Shown here: one piece after another, positions 35,014-45,181 of the stretch
How the letters are laid out: each line of letters opens with the position of its first letter
How positions within the stretch are numbered: position 1 is the first letter of the stretch
Assembly: GCF_000203935.1 (NCBI RefSeq)
Contig: NC_008577.1
Span: 2,480,001-2,544,000, forward strand
DNA from: Shewanella sp. ANA-3
GTDB lineage: Bacteria; Pseudomonadota; Gammaproteobacteria; Enterobacterales; Shewanellaceae
DNA: 64,000 nucleotides
Direction: 5' to 3'
Position numbers and translations under genes: made by a program
The notes under the pieces: generated by a model
What the model was told of the DNA's origin: nothing
Database searches by the model: none
The model's input: the letters and a program-made list of their open reading frames with translations, nothing else

Positions 35014-36345
35014 ATGTTCCAAACAGAAAGACTATCAGCTCTTTTAAACCAGGTTCGAATGAACGAGCCTGCATTACACATTGAGCCAAACGAATACCTT
35101 TATTTGGCAGCCATGAGCTTATGGAATGTAAACGACGATGACGATTACCGACTTGTCGACCCAGGATATAAGGAGGAACAGTGCAACGAAATATTCTCCT
35201 ACGTTGACAGGTGGCTGGGTCAAGACGACATCACCTCATTCCGGACAAGTAATTTTCTAAAACGAGCTGTTGAACAGGGCCTCGTAATGCAGGCCGGAAG
35301 CTCGTTAAGAAACGCTGATGGCTTCTATCGACTTACTCAGCTGAGTCACGACCTCCTCAAGCCCTTTACCGGCGACACATTGATACAGAAAGAGTCACTT
35401 TCTCAGAGATATGTACGGTTGGAGATCTTGCTTGGGAACCTACTCGTCTTGAAGATAGAGGATGACGAAGAGTGGGCTAATGAGATTAAGGCTCAGCTAC
35501 CTTCATTTAGGGACCTTCTCGATGGTATTAACAAAAACCAGGAGGCCTTAATAAAAGGGTTTCAGCTTCAACGCAGCTCGATCCAGTCAGCAGCCAGCGG
35601 CTCTCTTGCGCAACAAATGCAGCACTTGATTGAGTTAATTGACGAGATTGCAGGCCAAATAAGGGACCTAAAATCGTTGATACTGAATGGGGCGGACAAT
35701 GTGCTTTCTCTACTTCATGAAATCAAAGAGATGGCACATAACAGAAATGCTCCGATCAGACTTACCAATGCTATGGCTGATATTCATGACCAGCTGGATT
35801 CTATTCGTCAGTTCTCTGGGCACTCTCTTCTGGAGCTAGCAGAGTTCTTTGAGCAAGTTTTATCCACTATCCGCCTAAAAATCACCCTAGATCCAAACGC
35901 GAATCTCAATTTATTGATTGAAAAAGCAGTCCTGCAAATGGATCGGATGCCTTGGTCAATCTCTATTCTTGCGCCAGATCCTGTTGTGGAGCTCAGGGAT
36001 TGGGAGGCTCCGCCTCCACCTTTGGAAAACGAACTGCCAAATGATGGCGACCCTGAAGTCATCCTTAGAAAGACCCCTAGCGACTACCTAGAAAAATTAG
36101 CTAAGGGACTCGTTGCGAGAATGTATGAGAGCGATAACGAGGTCGATATTTCAAAAGTTGCCGACCAGATCCTTTCCAATGAAGAGTTTCAATATAAAGA
36201 CCGCCATCGGTTGCTGTTTTTCATCTTCGATGAGTTGATAAAAAACGGAGATTGGACACGCCCTGCCTATCACCCTGAGTGGGTACAATTAGCACACGAT
36301 AATAACGTTGAAATTGAACAACAGTGGTTCAAAAAATATGACTGA
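35014..36345 (+). CDS. jetA: MukF-like kleisin subunit (JetA role) of a Wadjet-type system
   Basis: A 443-residue protein, the length of MukF (about 440). Resemblance to E. coli MukF runs throughout. There is an N-terminal winged-helix part with FYRLTQLSHDLLKPF (MukF has YRLTPLG at the same place), and then a helical middle with RLTNAMADIHDQLDSI. An acidic linker (WEAPPPPLENELPNDGDPE) follows, and a C-terminal winged-helix domain ends in WTRPAYHPEWVQLAHDNNVE. In MukBEF and MksBEF the kleisin bridges the SMC heads. It is the first gene of the operon. Its stop overlaps the next start by eight bases. By analogy to Wadjet the complex would act on plasmid DNA. Confidence 0.85.
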   Translation: MFQTERLSALLNQVRMNEPALHIEPNEYLYLAAMSLWNVNDDDDYRLVDPGYKEEQCNEIFSYVDRWLGQDDITSFRTSNFLKRAVEQGLVMQAGSSLRNADGFYRLTQLSHDLLKPFTGDTLIQKESLSQRYVRLEILLGNLLVLKIEDDEEWANEIKAQLPSFRDLLDGINKNQEALIKGFQLQRSSIQSAASGSLAQQMQHLIELIDEIAGQIRDLKSLILNGADNVLSLLHEIKEMAHNRNAPIRLTNAMADIHDQLDSIRQFSGHSLLELAEFFEQVLSTIRLKITLDPNANLNLLIEKAVLQMDRMPWSISILAPDPVVELRDWEAPPPPLENELPNDGDPEVILRKTPSDYLEKLAKGLVARMYESDNEVDISKVADQILSNEEFQYKDRHRLLFFIFDELIKNGDWTRPAYHPEWVQLAHDNNVEIEQQWFKKYD

Positions 36346-37120
36346 TCATCTATTTACACACGCTCAAGACTCAAAGAAACAGTACCTTACACTAGATGAT
36401 GTAATTGATGACCCCCTATTCGCGGATGTAGATTATCGCCTTAGGGGCGGGGTAAACATTACTAGTGAAGATGACCGGTTACATACCTTTCTAGGAGAGA
36501 CGGAGAGTGTGCTTCGCAAGTTTTACGGCAAGTTACACCTGGCTCTAGAAGTCACGCCTGAGAAAGTTTATTACCTAAGGCCACAGCGTCGTTCAAATGT
36601 TCCTACGACCCGATTGAACCAATTAGAAATGGTTATGGGTCTAACGATAGTTGCAATGCAATGGGAAAAAAATGCGACTGATTTCGAATGGATCCCCGTT
36701 GATTTTCTTATTGAACGATTGAAGTCTCAGCTGTCGGACGAACGGTTCGCTGAGTTGTATCGCCGTAAGCCGGGCATTCAGACAGACCATGATGTAGGGC
36801 GTGTGAGAGAGGAAACGTTGAAGAGACTCTCTAGACTGTCACGTCTGAGTTTTATTAGGCTCAACAGAGATGAGCAGACTTTCTGGGCAACTAATGCGAT
36901 CTACAGGTTTATCGAACCTTTGAAAGGCTTGAGCAGCGAAGACGAGTTGCCAGGCCGCATAAGTTCGTTAATCCAAGAGGGTTTTCTTACCGACTCACCT
37001 TCGCCCAGAGAAGAGTTAAGAGACACGCCAAGAACAGAGTCTGAACATTGGTCATCAGAAGGCCTAACTATCGAAGGTGATACTCGCGATATGTTTGATG
37101 CGGAGGAATATGATGCGTAA
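36338..37120 (+). CDS. jetB: MukE-like subunit (JetB role)
   Basis: A 260-residue protein clearly homologous to MukE. DPLFADVDYRLRGGVNI matches the MukE start (NPLFPALDSALRSGRHI). LGETESVLRKFYGKLHLAL, KVYYLRPQRRSNVPTTRL and NQLEMVMGLTI follow the same order as in MukE. A winged-helix region (VREETLKRLSRLSRLSFI) and an acidic tail (about 210-260) complete it. The ATG at 36338 overlaps the kleisin stop (ATGACTGA), implying coupled translation; a TTG at 36308 is not needed. MukE-type proteins bind the kleisin and DNA. The tail overlaps the SMC gene. Confidence 0.87.
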   Translation: MTDHLFTHAQDSKKQYLTLDDVIDDPLFADVDYRLRGGVNITSEDDRLHTFLGETESVLRKFYGKLHLALEVTPEKVYYLRPQRRSNVPTTRLNQLEMVMGLTIVAMQWEKNATDFEWIPVDFLIERLKSQLSDERFAELYRRKPGIQTDHDVGRVREETLKRLSRLSRLSFIRLNRDEQTFWATNAIYRFIEPLKGLSSEDELPGRISSLIQEGFLTDSPSPREELRDTPRTESEHWSSEGLTIEGDTRDMFDAEEYDA

Positions 37121-40100
37121 TTACCCATACATAAAGAGCCTGTCGCTTGTGGGCGTCAACGGAGTCTCTGCCAGAACCCTCGATTTAGTTAATCCTCATG
37201 AACATCAGACTGATAGGCAATATGGCACCGTGGTTAGCCTTTTAGGCAAAAATGGTTCAGGGAAAACGACGCTACTTGGGACCTTTATGTTGGCTCTCTT
37301 ACCCGATATTCGCTCGGTCAGTTTGGGAACATCGGATAATTTTACTCAGACGCAGAAGATGCAGGACGCAGAAATGTTTGAGCGCTTGGGTAATCCGTCT
37401 CTTATTGGGTTAGAGGTTGTATCTCGTGCTGGTGAAAGAGCGCTGTTTATTGTTCGCTCTGAGCGAGAGACGGGGTCCCGCTTGAAGTTTGACACGTTCA
37501 GGGTTGGGTTGTTCGATAGTTTAGCACCACTTGATTTTCTTATCGTTCGTAACGGCAACATGGTTACGCCCAGAACTATAGATGGTATTCGAGATATAGC
37601 TGCCGAGCATGGCTGCCGACTACAAAGCTTCGACAAGATTGATAAATACATGCTGGCGTTGTTTAACGATGGTATTTTGCCCAGAACATTCAACCGTTCT
37701 AATGAGCGTTACCAATTAGGTCAGATTTTTCACAGCGCCATGTCAGGAAAAAGAGATCAAGCTATCGGCCGAGATCTAGCTGATTTCCTAATGACGCACT
37801 CAAGGACAAATATCAAAAGTGTGGTCGATGTGTTGTCTGGAACAATGCGAAAGCTTAGGCAGACAAGAGATGATCTGGCGCACAACTCCAAAGACTATGC
37901 GTTTTTCAAGGAGTTGTTAGAGAAGTCCTTCACTGTATCAGCTAAAGCATGGGCTCAAGCCGAGTACAATTTTTCTCGAGCAGATAAAGAAGCTACATCC
38001 TGTCGACAAGATGTTTCAGAGTGCAAAGTTTCTATTGAGAAGAGTGATCAGGATCTTACGGAGTGTCGTTCGAAACTAGATACAAGCGTTGAGAATAGAA
38101 CATCACTCGAGCAGGAAAGTGAACAGCTAAAGCCAAGACTTGCTTCTGCTGTTGAGGGCGAAATCTTCTACAAGCAGGGTAAACAAGCCTCTGTGAGTCT
38201 ATTAAAGAAGGAAGCTCAACTTTACGAGAGTTTGAGTTTGTCCCAGTTGGCTGACGAAGGCGCTGACGCGTCGCGCAACAAAGTTGAACAAGCTAATCAA
38301 GATATCTTGGATATCCAAGCACAGCTCGCAGATGTGCAAGAACGTTTTATCCTTCTTGAGAAAAAGGCGGGGCAATACCGAAATGCGAAGTCGTTATTAG
38401 ATAGCGTCAAGAGCTGGTGTGGCGATAGCTTTGAACTAGCGAAGCTTAAGGGCATGATTGAAGAATACACTGCACAATCCAAACAGCTAGCGCTAGAGGC
38501 GGACCAGCTGGGAAACAAGCTCAATAGTGCAGAGAATATCAATGAAATTCATGCTAAAGCTGCATCACTGATTCGACGCGCTGGCGATAGCATTGACCCA
38601 AACGTCGCAAAGAATTGGTTTATCTCTACAGAGCTTAGACTCGAAGAGGAACGCCCGCTAGCCGTTAGCCTTGAACAGATGAGAAATGGATTGAGTGCGT
38701 TGAAAAGGAATCATCGTACTGTGAACCGCATGCTTGATCGCTTTAAGCAAGCAAAGTTACCACGCATGCCTTCCAATGAATCTGAGTACCAACAGCTTAC
38801 GGAAGACAGAGGAGAAGCTCTTGAGTCGGCGAAGGAGGTGAAAGCGAGTGTCGATGCTAGGTATGAGGACGAGCGACATATCCAGGAAGAGCTAAAGATC
38901 GAGGTTTCACGTCTCAAATCGCTGCGAACAGAGTGGCAAAATTATCAACCTGCGGTTGCACGTTTATATGAATGCTTCCCTGATACTCAATTCACGGCAG
39001 AGATGTTAGATGGGTTGATTAAAAACACGCAGAGAGAACTCAGGTCATTACGAGAGAATAACTCCCGAATAGAGAGCAATATATTTTCTTTGAAAGAGAG
39101 GATCCTTTCACTCAGCAACAGGGAAACTGGGTCATTGGAAACCCTCCAACGTTTTGCCAGCGATGTTGGCGGAGTGGCCGTAGCGGACTTGTATAGCGAT
39201 ATACCGTTAGAAGAAGCTGGATTCACCGAAGCGGCTTTAGGTCAGCTTATGTGCGCTATCGTAGTGAATGACCCGAGCGATGCGGCTAGAACGCTATTAG
39301 CTGAATATGGTGATAACTGGCCATTACCTGACGTGATCTTAATGACTGTAAAAAACCACAGTCCTGATCAACTACGGAGTGGTGGCTATGACGCGGACCT
39401 GTTTTTTAAAGATCTTAGTCAAGAGTTTGTAGGTGCTGATCTAGACCTTAATCACAACGAAAATGATGTTCCTTGGGTAGTTCTCAGTGAACCCTTTGGC
39501 GGTATACGTGTTAGCGGGGTGCCTACTGAACCAGTTTTGGGTAAAGAGGCTCGGGATAAGCTGATAGCAGATCTACAAATTGAGTTAAATTCAAAGCAAA
39601 CTTTGTTTGACAGTAACGATGAGAATATATCGCTGCTGCAAAGTGGCCTAGAGCAAGCCAATCGAATCAACGTTAATCCCTCATTGGCTTTCGCTGTTGA
39701 GCCTAATGTTGAGCTCAAAAAACAGAAATTACAACAACAAGGTAATAAGGTAGCTGACCTGTACTCTCAAACGTTGCAAGCGACCAATCGCGTAAAAACC
39801 TTAGAACTACAATGCAGTTTGCTTGAACAGCATGCGGATTCAAGTGATTTGCTAGACGTTAACTTCGACAAGGAGATTATGGAAGCAGAGGAACAAATCA
39901 TACGTTCTGAAAAGGCTAAAAAGTATGTCGATAGGTACGGCGGTACCTTCTCGCAGATAAAGCAGCAATACCCGAAGATTCGAGAAGATTATCAATCTGA
40001 CATAGACACGCTAAAGCGACAACATCAACTCGCTGAACAAGATCTTAGCAATACCAACAACCGCAAGCGCGATTTAACCTCGCTTAACCAAGTGGCGAAT

Positions 40101-41666
40101 CATCTCGCTGACGATTACGAGCAAGCACAAAACGATCTTGCGAAAGAAGATGGAAACGTAAGTTCATTGCGTGAGAGGCACAAACAGAAACGTGTCATGC
40201 TCGATGAGTTGAAGGTTCAGTTGAGAGAAAGCGAAGATAAAGCACGCAAAAACAAAGAGGTACATCTTAAGCTTCAATCGGAATATTCTGTGTTAGAAGA
40301 GCAGGTTGCGGAATCAAAACGTAGTTTGTCAAAGCTGACTTACCCTTATTGCGAAGGACTCGAAAAACAACTTTCACTCGATAGCGAAACGATATCTAAA
40401 CGATTGAGAGCGGCTCAAGAGCAATGTGAATCACTCCAACTTAAGCAAGTATCATTAACCGAACGCCATAACACCCTACTCAAGCAAGTAGAATCCCTAC
40501 AGAGTACATCAGTGATTGCAGAAGAGGCGCGTGAAAATGCAAATGGTATAAAGCAAAAGGTGCTGGATGCTCTGCCTGCCGGAGCCACAAAACATAAGCT
40601 AGAGCAAGAAATGGACGTCTATTTTAAACTGATGCATGAAGGTGAGGCCGTCCAATACACTAATGGGATTTACGCAATATCTGGATTGGTCAATCGCTAT
40701 GGTTTGAGTCGAGATGATGAGTTCTCCCAAAAAATAAATAGTTTTAATCTAGAGGGAGGGACCACCCTGCCTAGTCTTTGCCAGCTGCATAGTGACGCTA
40801 TTTCTTTGTTTCGTCGGCAAGCCCGAGGGGACATTATTCGTAGTTCCGAGCCGACAGAGATGCTTACACAATTGGATAGTGCGTGTAGTCTCGCTAGGAG
40901 AACACTTGAAAGCGCCGAAGAGCAGTTTCTCACAGATAGAAATGAACTAGGAAATGCCATTGCCCGTCGTGTACAGGATGAGCAGAAAGCCATAAGAAGG
41001 CTAAGTGCTGAAATGATAGGAATAAGCTTTGGGCAAGTTGCGGCTATTCGTCTAGTACCTAAAAGCGTCCCTCATTTCGAAGCTACTTTGAAGGCTTTGA
41101 GAGGAAGCGACGATGTCATGGACGATCTCTTCAATAATGCTGAAGATGTAGAAGAAGCGCTCGCAACACTATATCAAAAAACCACTGGTGGCCGGATCGA
41201 GGGAGAAAAGCTGCTTGACCATAAGAACTACATCAATGTGGTAACAGAAATCCAGAGAGTTGGTAGTGAAGAATTTGAGTTATTGGATGACAAAACACTT
41301 TCAACAGGAGAGCGAATTGGCTCTGGATTGGTTGTCTTAATAGCAATTCTAAAAAACTGGGGACGGGTCTCACATGAAAAACAACCTTTCTTAATCCCGT
41401 TAGTAATGGATGAAGCATCACGTTTGGACTCCGACGCTCAGAGAACGGTGCACCAGTTGGCGGTAAAGACCGGAAGTCAGATTGTAATTGCCGCACCTGA
41501 GTCGCAAGGAAAGATATCAGGTGTTGGCTATCAACTTGTCAGAAGTGCTTCTAAAGCAGGTAACAAAGAGAGCCGTGTAATCATTAGTGGGATCCGGGAT
41601 GCTGACAGTTTAGGGATTGATGAAGAAGCATTTATCGATTCGGTTGTGAGTGGGGCGGCGCATTGA
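37113..41666 (+). CDS. jetC: MukB-length SMC ATPase (JetC role)
   Basis: An SMC-like ATPase of 1517 residues. Walker A GKNGSGKTT is at residues 45-53. Long coiled coils flank a MukB-like hinge (about 680-850) with VGGVAVADLYSDIPLEEAGF, followed by GGIRVSGVPTEPVLGKEARD. The C-terminal head has SFGQVAAIRLVP, the signature LSTGERIGSG (about 1396) and Walker B LVMDEASRLD (about 1430), each alignable with E. coli MukB (LSTGEAIGTG, LFLDEAARLD). MksB proteins are usually much shorter, so the coiled coils are MukB-sized. The second of two adjacent ATGs (37110, 37113) is better spaced from CGGAGG. Inference: a loop-extruding motor that senses circular DNA. Confidence 0.9.
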   Translation: MRNYPYIKSLSLVGVNGVSARTLDLVNPHEHQTDRQYGTVVSLLGKNGSGKTTLLGTFMLALLPDIRSVSLGTSDNFTQTQKMQDAEMFERLGNPSLIGLEVVSRAGERALFIVRSERETGSRLKFDTFRVGLFDSLAPLDFLIVRNGNMVTPRTIDGIRDIAAEHGCRLQSFDKIDKYMLALFNDGILPRTFNRSNERYQLGQIFHSAMSGKRDQAIGRDLADFLMTHSRTNIKSVVDVLSGTMRKLRQTRDDLAHNSKDYAFFKELLEKSFTVSAKAWAQAEYNFSRADKEATSCRQDVSECKVSIEKSDQDLTECRSKLDTSVENRTSLEQESEQLKPRLASAVEGEIFYKQGKQASVSLLKKEAQLYESLSLSQLADEGADASRNKVEQANQDILDIQAQLADVQERFILLEKKAGQYRNAKSLLDSVKSWCGDSFELAKLKGMIEEYTAQSKQLALEADQLGNKLNSAENINEIHAKAASLIRRAGDSIDPNVAKNWFISTELRLEEERPLAVSLEQMRNGLSALKRNHRTVNRMLDRFKQAKLPRMPSNESEYQQLTEDRGEALESAKEVKASVDARYEDERHIQEELKIEVSRLKSLRTEWQNYQPAVARLYECFPDTQFTAEMLDGLIKNTQRELRSLRENNSRIESNIFSLKERILSLSNRETGSLETLQRFASDVGGVAVADLYSDIPLEEAGFTEAALGQLMCAIVVNDPSDAARTLLAEYGDNWPLPDVILMTVKNHSPDQLRSGGYDADLFFKDLSQEFVGADLDLNHNENDVPWVVLSEPFGGIRVSGVPTEPVLGKEARDKLIADLQIELNSKQTLFDSNDENISLLQSGLEQANRINVNPSLAFAVEPNVELKKQKLQQQGNKVADLYSQTLQATNRVKTLELQCSLLEQHADSSDLLDVNFDKEIMEAEEQIIRSEKAKKYVDRYGGTFSQIKQQYPKIREDYQSDIDTLKRQHQLAEQDLSNTNNRKRDLTSLNQVANHLADDYEQAQNDLAKEDGNVSSLRERHKQKRVMLDELKVQLRESEDKARKNKEVHLKLQSEYSVLEEQVAESKRSLSKLTYPYCEGLEKQLSLDSETISKRLRAAQEQCESLQLKQVSLTERHNTLLKQVESLQSTSVIAEEARENANGIKQKVLDALPAGATKHKLEQEMDVYFKLMHEGEAVQYTNGIYAISGLVNRYGLSRDDEFSQKINSFNLEGGTTLPSLCQLHSDAISLFRRQARGDIIRSSEPTEMLTQLDSACSLARRTLESAEEQFLTDRNELGNAIARRVQDEQKAIRRLSAEMIGISFGQVAAIRLVPKSVPHFEATLKALRGSDDVMDDLFNNAEDVEEALATLYQKTTGGRIEGEKLLDHKNYINVVTEIQRVGSEEFELLDDKTLSTGERIGSGLVVLIAILKNWGRVSHEKQPFLIPLVMDEASRLDSDAQRTVHQLAVKTGSQIVIAAPESQGKISGVGYQLVRSASKAGNKESRVIISGIRDADSLGIDEEAFIDSVVSGAAH

Positions 41667-42613
41667 TGCATGGACTACTGGAGGATGTAAAGTTAACACC
41701 TAAGCAGGCACTGGCACTTATTGATAAGCTTATTGAGCGCGGGAAAGTGTTGCCCAACCAGAGAGATAGTTTACTGATTGAGCGCCTTGAGCAACTTGGC
41801 ATAGTGAAACGAGTGGGGAGTTACTGGCAGCTGTGTGAGCCCCAACGCATTGAGAGTGTTCGTAACCAAATAACGCAATATACTTTGCAAAAAAACAGGC
41901 CTGGTATCTTACGAAAGATGCCCGTTGTACATCATAAAAGTGCTGCTGCCTGGCGAGGACATAGCAAAAGTGGGCAAGGCGAGGCTCTTCAGAAAGGTCA
42001 ACTGATAAGTACAGACGATGTAGTACGGGTCCGCACTCAGAAGACCGGGTTCGTAATATACAGCGATAACGCCACGATTGATACTGACTTGGAGACTCTG
42101 CAAAGGACTGAAGTCAGCTTACCAGAACGGTTGTACAAAGACGCTCATGCGCCCTGTGTCGCTGGGGTAAAGTTGGTGTTGACTGTCGAAAACTTGGGCA
42201 CATTTGTTGACTTCCCCATGGTGGATGGACTCGTATTGGTTTACTCATCAGGGAATAACTTTGCATCATCGGTTTGTTTTATCAAGCGCTTCTTGGAAGA
42301 GGTGACCTGGGCACACTTCCCGGACCTTGATCCCAATGGTCTGATCATATCAACGCAAATGGCAGATACCCTCAACAAACCTTGCAATGTTTGGATTCCA
42401 CCTCATTGGGATAGGGTCCGAGCTCAGCCGCTGGTTTCTGGTAAAGGAAAAAAGGTATGGGGGGAAGCCCCTGCCTGCCCTGAAATCGCAAGTTTGCAGG
42501 AAACAAGCCATTGGGTTGAGCAAGAGGTTCTCGTCTTAGATCAACGAAGCGTCAAAGCCGTCAGTGAGCTTGTTAGTGAGCCTAAGCTCCGGCTAATAAC
42601 TCTTCAATACTAA
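41666..42613 (+). CDS. jetD: JetD-like Toprim nuclease subunit
   Basis: A 315-residue protein. A basic, winged-helix-like N-terminal part (about 1-70) is followed by a Toprim fold. The catalytic Glu175 is in LTVENLGTF, then VDGLVLVYSSGNNFASSVCF, then the D-x-D pair Asp220/Asp222 in HFPDLDPNGLII. This is the acidic set of JetD/MksG nucleases, which cut plasmid DNA in Wadjet systems. It is shorter than typical JetD (around 380-400). The start overlaps the SMC stop (TGATG), so all four genes are translationally coupled. It is the strongest sign that the Muk-like genes are defensive and not the housekeeping condensin. Confidence 0.85.
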   Translation: MHGLLEDVKLTPKQALALIDKLIERGKVLPNQRDSLLIERLEQLGIVKRVGSYWQLCEPQRIESVRNQITQYTLQKNRPGILRKMPVVHHKSAAAWRGHSKSGQGEALQKGQLISTDDVVRVRTQKTGFVIYSDNATIDTDLETLQRTEVSLPERLYKDAHAPCVAGVKLVLTVENLGTFVDFPMVDGLVLVYSSGNNFASSVCFIKRFLEEVTWAHFPDLDPNGLIISTQMADTLNKPCNVWIPPHWDRVRAQPLVSGKGKKVWGEAPACPEIASLQETSHWVEQEVLVLDQRSVKAVSELVSEPKLRLITLQY

Positions 42614-42803
42614 AGATTTTACGATTGACAGTTCAGGCGGCAGTTAATCAAACATTGTACTCGGCGAAGCTGATGTTCGTGCAGTGTGTCGACAATTCCG
42701 CTACAGGGAAAGTCTCAATTCATTGCCTGGCGAACAATAGCCTAGCTATGCCCATAAGAAGCAGTTATCTGACTAGTTTACTTCTTAAGAATAAGGATAC
42801 TTA

Positions 42804-44114
42804 ATGAGTATTGAGAAGTTTAGAAGCGTGGAGGAACTAAAACAGTTCTTCGAAGAAGGAGGTAACCCTTGGTTTGATGCAGAATTTTCTCCTCAGACTC
42901 AGAGTATCGTCGAAGCATTGGATGCAAAAGGAGCCTTTCTCAATAAGTGGTGGGTAAGGACCGCCATGGATTGGAAGTGTCCCGCCTGTAAAAGGACTAA
43001 GCCCCAAATAGCCAAACTAGATAATCGTAGATATGCCTCCTGCAAACTGGAGGAGCATCACGATCACATGAAGGATACGGTGCGCACGTTGTTCGAAGAA
43101 ATATCTTCGAACAGAGAAGTCGTTGTTGCAACTGAGCTAGCTAAGCGGTTTGCAATCAGGACGTCCTTTGCAATTTCCGCTTACGATAACACGGTGATTT
43201 GCGCGGATTGTAATAAAGCAGACGGTATTGCAAAACGGATGGTCAAAACTCACAGTGACTTTTCATACTCTCCAGCAGAAATTGGGCGATTTGTAAAACC
43301 ATCAGATAATCGAGAGCATGAAATTGACGCGGATATCGCCAAGGAAATTTGGAACGAGAATCTGGAAACGTTCAATAAGCGTATGCAGTTGGCAAAAGTT
43401 ATAGCGGAGTTGGCTGCCAGCGATTCACATTGGTATCAACCCTCAGAACCAACAGCCAAGCAAGTCAATGATTCTGCCAATTACAAGTTTAACTTGCGTG
43501 GATTAAGAGACCTTCACGATGATCCTGAAAAGCTTCTATACAATACAACGCCTTTCAAGGGAAACCACTCATCATGGAGATTGAATCCCAAGCCTTTCAC
43601 AAGTACGAGACCAACTGATGGACAAATAGCACATTTATCTAACACCAGGGGGCGGTACTGGAACAGGTACGACGACAGCTGGCAATGCCCATGTTGTGGT
43701 CGTTTAAAGCGGGAATGTCTTAAGCCGTCTAAAAATAACCCTTGGGTGTTTGAAGTAAAGGCCATTCTAGCTCATGATTCTGAGCATCAGTCTTTTGCTG
43801 AAGAAATTAAGGTGTGCAACGAATGTTTCAATGCTGCAAACCATCTTGGCCAGGAAGCAATAAAAGAAGCCAAAGAACAAGATGAGACGGTAGATGTATA
43901 TTTTCCACATAGCTTGATACAACTGGAAGAGTTGAAGTCTGTTATAACGCCGAGATTACACTCCTCACATATCATTGATAATGACTTGGCTGAAAACGTG
44001 GTTCGCAATGCCATCAGGCGCATTATTGATGAAGACTATAACCAATCCCCAAAGCACAAGATGAAGCTGCAAGAACAGTTCAGTACAATGCTTTATGGTG
44101 GAAGTTGTGAATAG
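42804..44114 (+). CDS. double zinc-finger/HNH-like protein, unknown function
   Basis: A 436-residue protein not assigned to a named family. It contains two similar Cys/His modules. The first (about 57-145) has WKCPACKRTKPQ, then LEEHHDHMKD, then VICADCNKADGIAKR, a spacing like HNH nucleases with the His in HHDH and Asn in the CN motif. The second (about 292-350) has WQCPCCGRLKREC, AILAHDSEHQ and VCNECFNAANHL, which is less complete. It begins 190 bases after the Toprim gene with its own AAGGATAC leader. It may be an accessory nuclease of the same island. Activity and partnership are inferred only. Confidence 0.65.
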   Translation: MSIEKFRSVEELKQFFEEGGNPWFDAEFSPQTQSIVEALDAKGAFLNKWWVRTAMDWKCPACKRTKPQIAKLDNRRYASCKLEEHHDHMKDTVRTLFEEISSNREVVVATELAKRFAIRTSFAISAYDNTVICADCNKADGIAKRMVKTHSDFSYSPAEIGRFVKPSDNREHEIDADIAKEIWNENLETFNKRMQLAKVIAELAASDSHWYQPSEPTAKQVNDSANYKFNLRGLRDLHDDPEKLLYNTTPFKGNHSSWRLNPKPFTSTRPTDGQIAHLSNTRGRYWNRYDDSWQCPCCGRLKRECLKPSKNNPWVFEVKAILAHDSEHQSFAEEIKVCNECFNAANHLGQEAIKEAKEQDETVDVYFPHSLIQLEELKSVITPRLHSSHIIDNDLAENVVRNAIRRIIDEDYNQSPKHKMKLQEQFSTMLYGGSCE

Positions 44115-44268
44115 TTCAGCCTTCGCTAGACACGAATGCAGCGACTCCACTGTCTAATTTGATCAAATATTGTGAAGGTCCACTAGAACCGACTTTAAAA
44201 AAAATCAGTGATTTATATGGGGATTACTAAAATTGGCCTTCTTTTGAGAATTACATGAGGGGAATGAA

Positions 44269-44613
<345 letters not shown>

Positions 44614-44640
44614 CTAATTAGGTGGCCAAATTCACTATGC

Positions 44641-44961
44641 CACTACACTCATATATTAGAACGTGAGAGCGTGGAGCGGATCGCTGCTCATCCTGGAAAT
44701 CCGATTGGCAATATTGTCGAACTCTGGGAAGAACAGGAAATCGGTGTGACTAAAGAAGCAAAGTTATTGAAGGTAATTGACCGCTTATTGCCATTCTTAC
44801 ATAACATGACTAGCGAAGGCCAAGCTTGGAGGGATAATGGAATACATAAAGCCCAAGTGTTGAATATGCACCAATTTATCGAGAAGGAAAGTCCTGAAAT
44901 TTTTTCATGGTTTGTTATACAGCTCGAATATGCCGTTGAACAAGGTTGGCTTAAAGCATGA
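44641..44961 (+). pseudogene. C-terminal fragment of an HD-domain hydrolase
   Basis: The frame open from about 44641 encodes ERESVERIAAHPGN, VELWEEQEIGVTKEAKLLKV and IDRLLPFLHN up to a stop at 44961. L-W-x-E-x-E with the following K-x-x-D-x-L is the C-terminal pattern of HD hydrolases of the YfbR/HDDC2 kind. The N-terminal half with the HD metal site is missing, and IS3 sequence precedes it. A GTG at 44671 could start a 96-residue product, but the fragment lacks the active site. Confidence 0.5.
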
Positions 44962-45181
44962 TCTTTCATTGGTTGTTTCTTGTCTATCCAGACTAGGCCC
45001 GTAACTTGTCGATGCCCCATTCAAAGTTATCAACACGACTTGAGATGAGCATCACTAGCCTAATGTTGACCCAAACTAAGTAATGCGACAAAGTCGCCGA
45101 CTCTAACTATGGCGATTCTGCGCCGCTTACTACTAATAATCATTAAGTTAATTATTCTTAAATATCTGAAAGGAAGCACCT

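Noticed and set aside
35014..41666. Calling these genes the housekeeping MukBEF condensin
   Set aside because: A fourth coupled gene encodes a Toprim nuclease, a WYL regulator is divergent, and the whole lies between inverted repeats in an AT-rich island. Housekeeping mukFEB has none of these.
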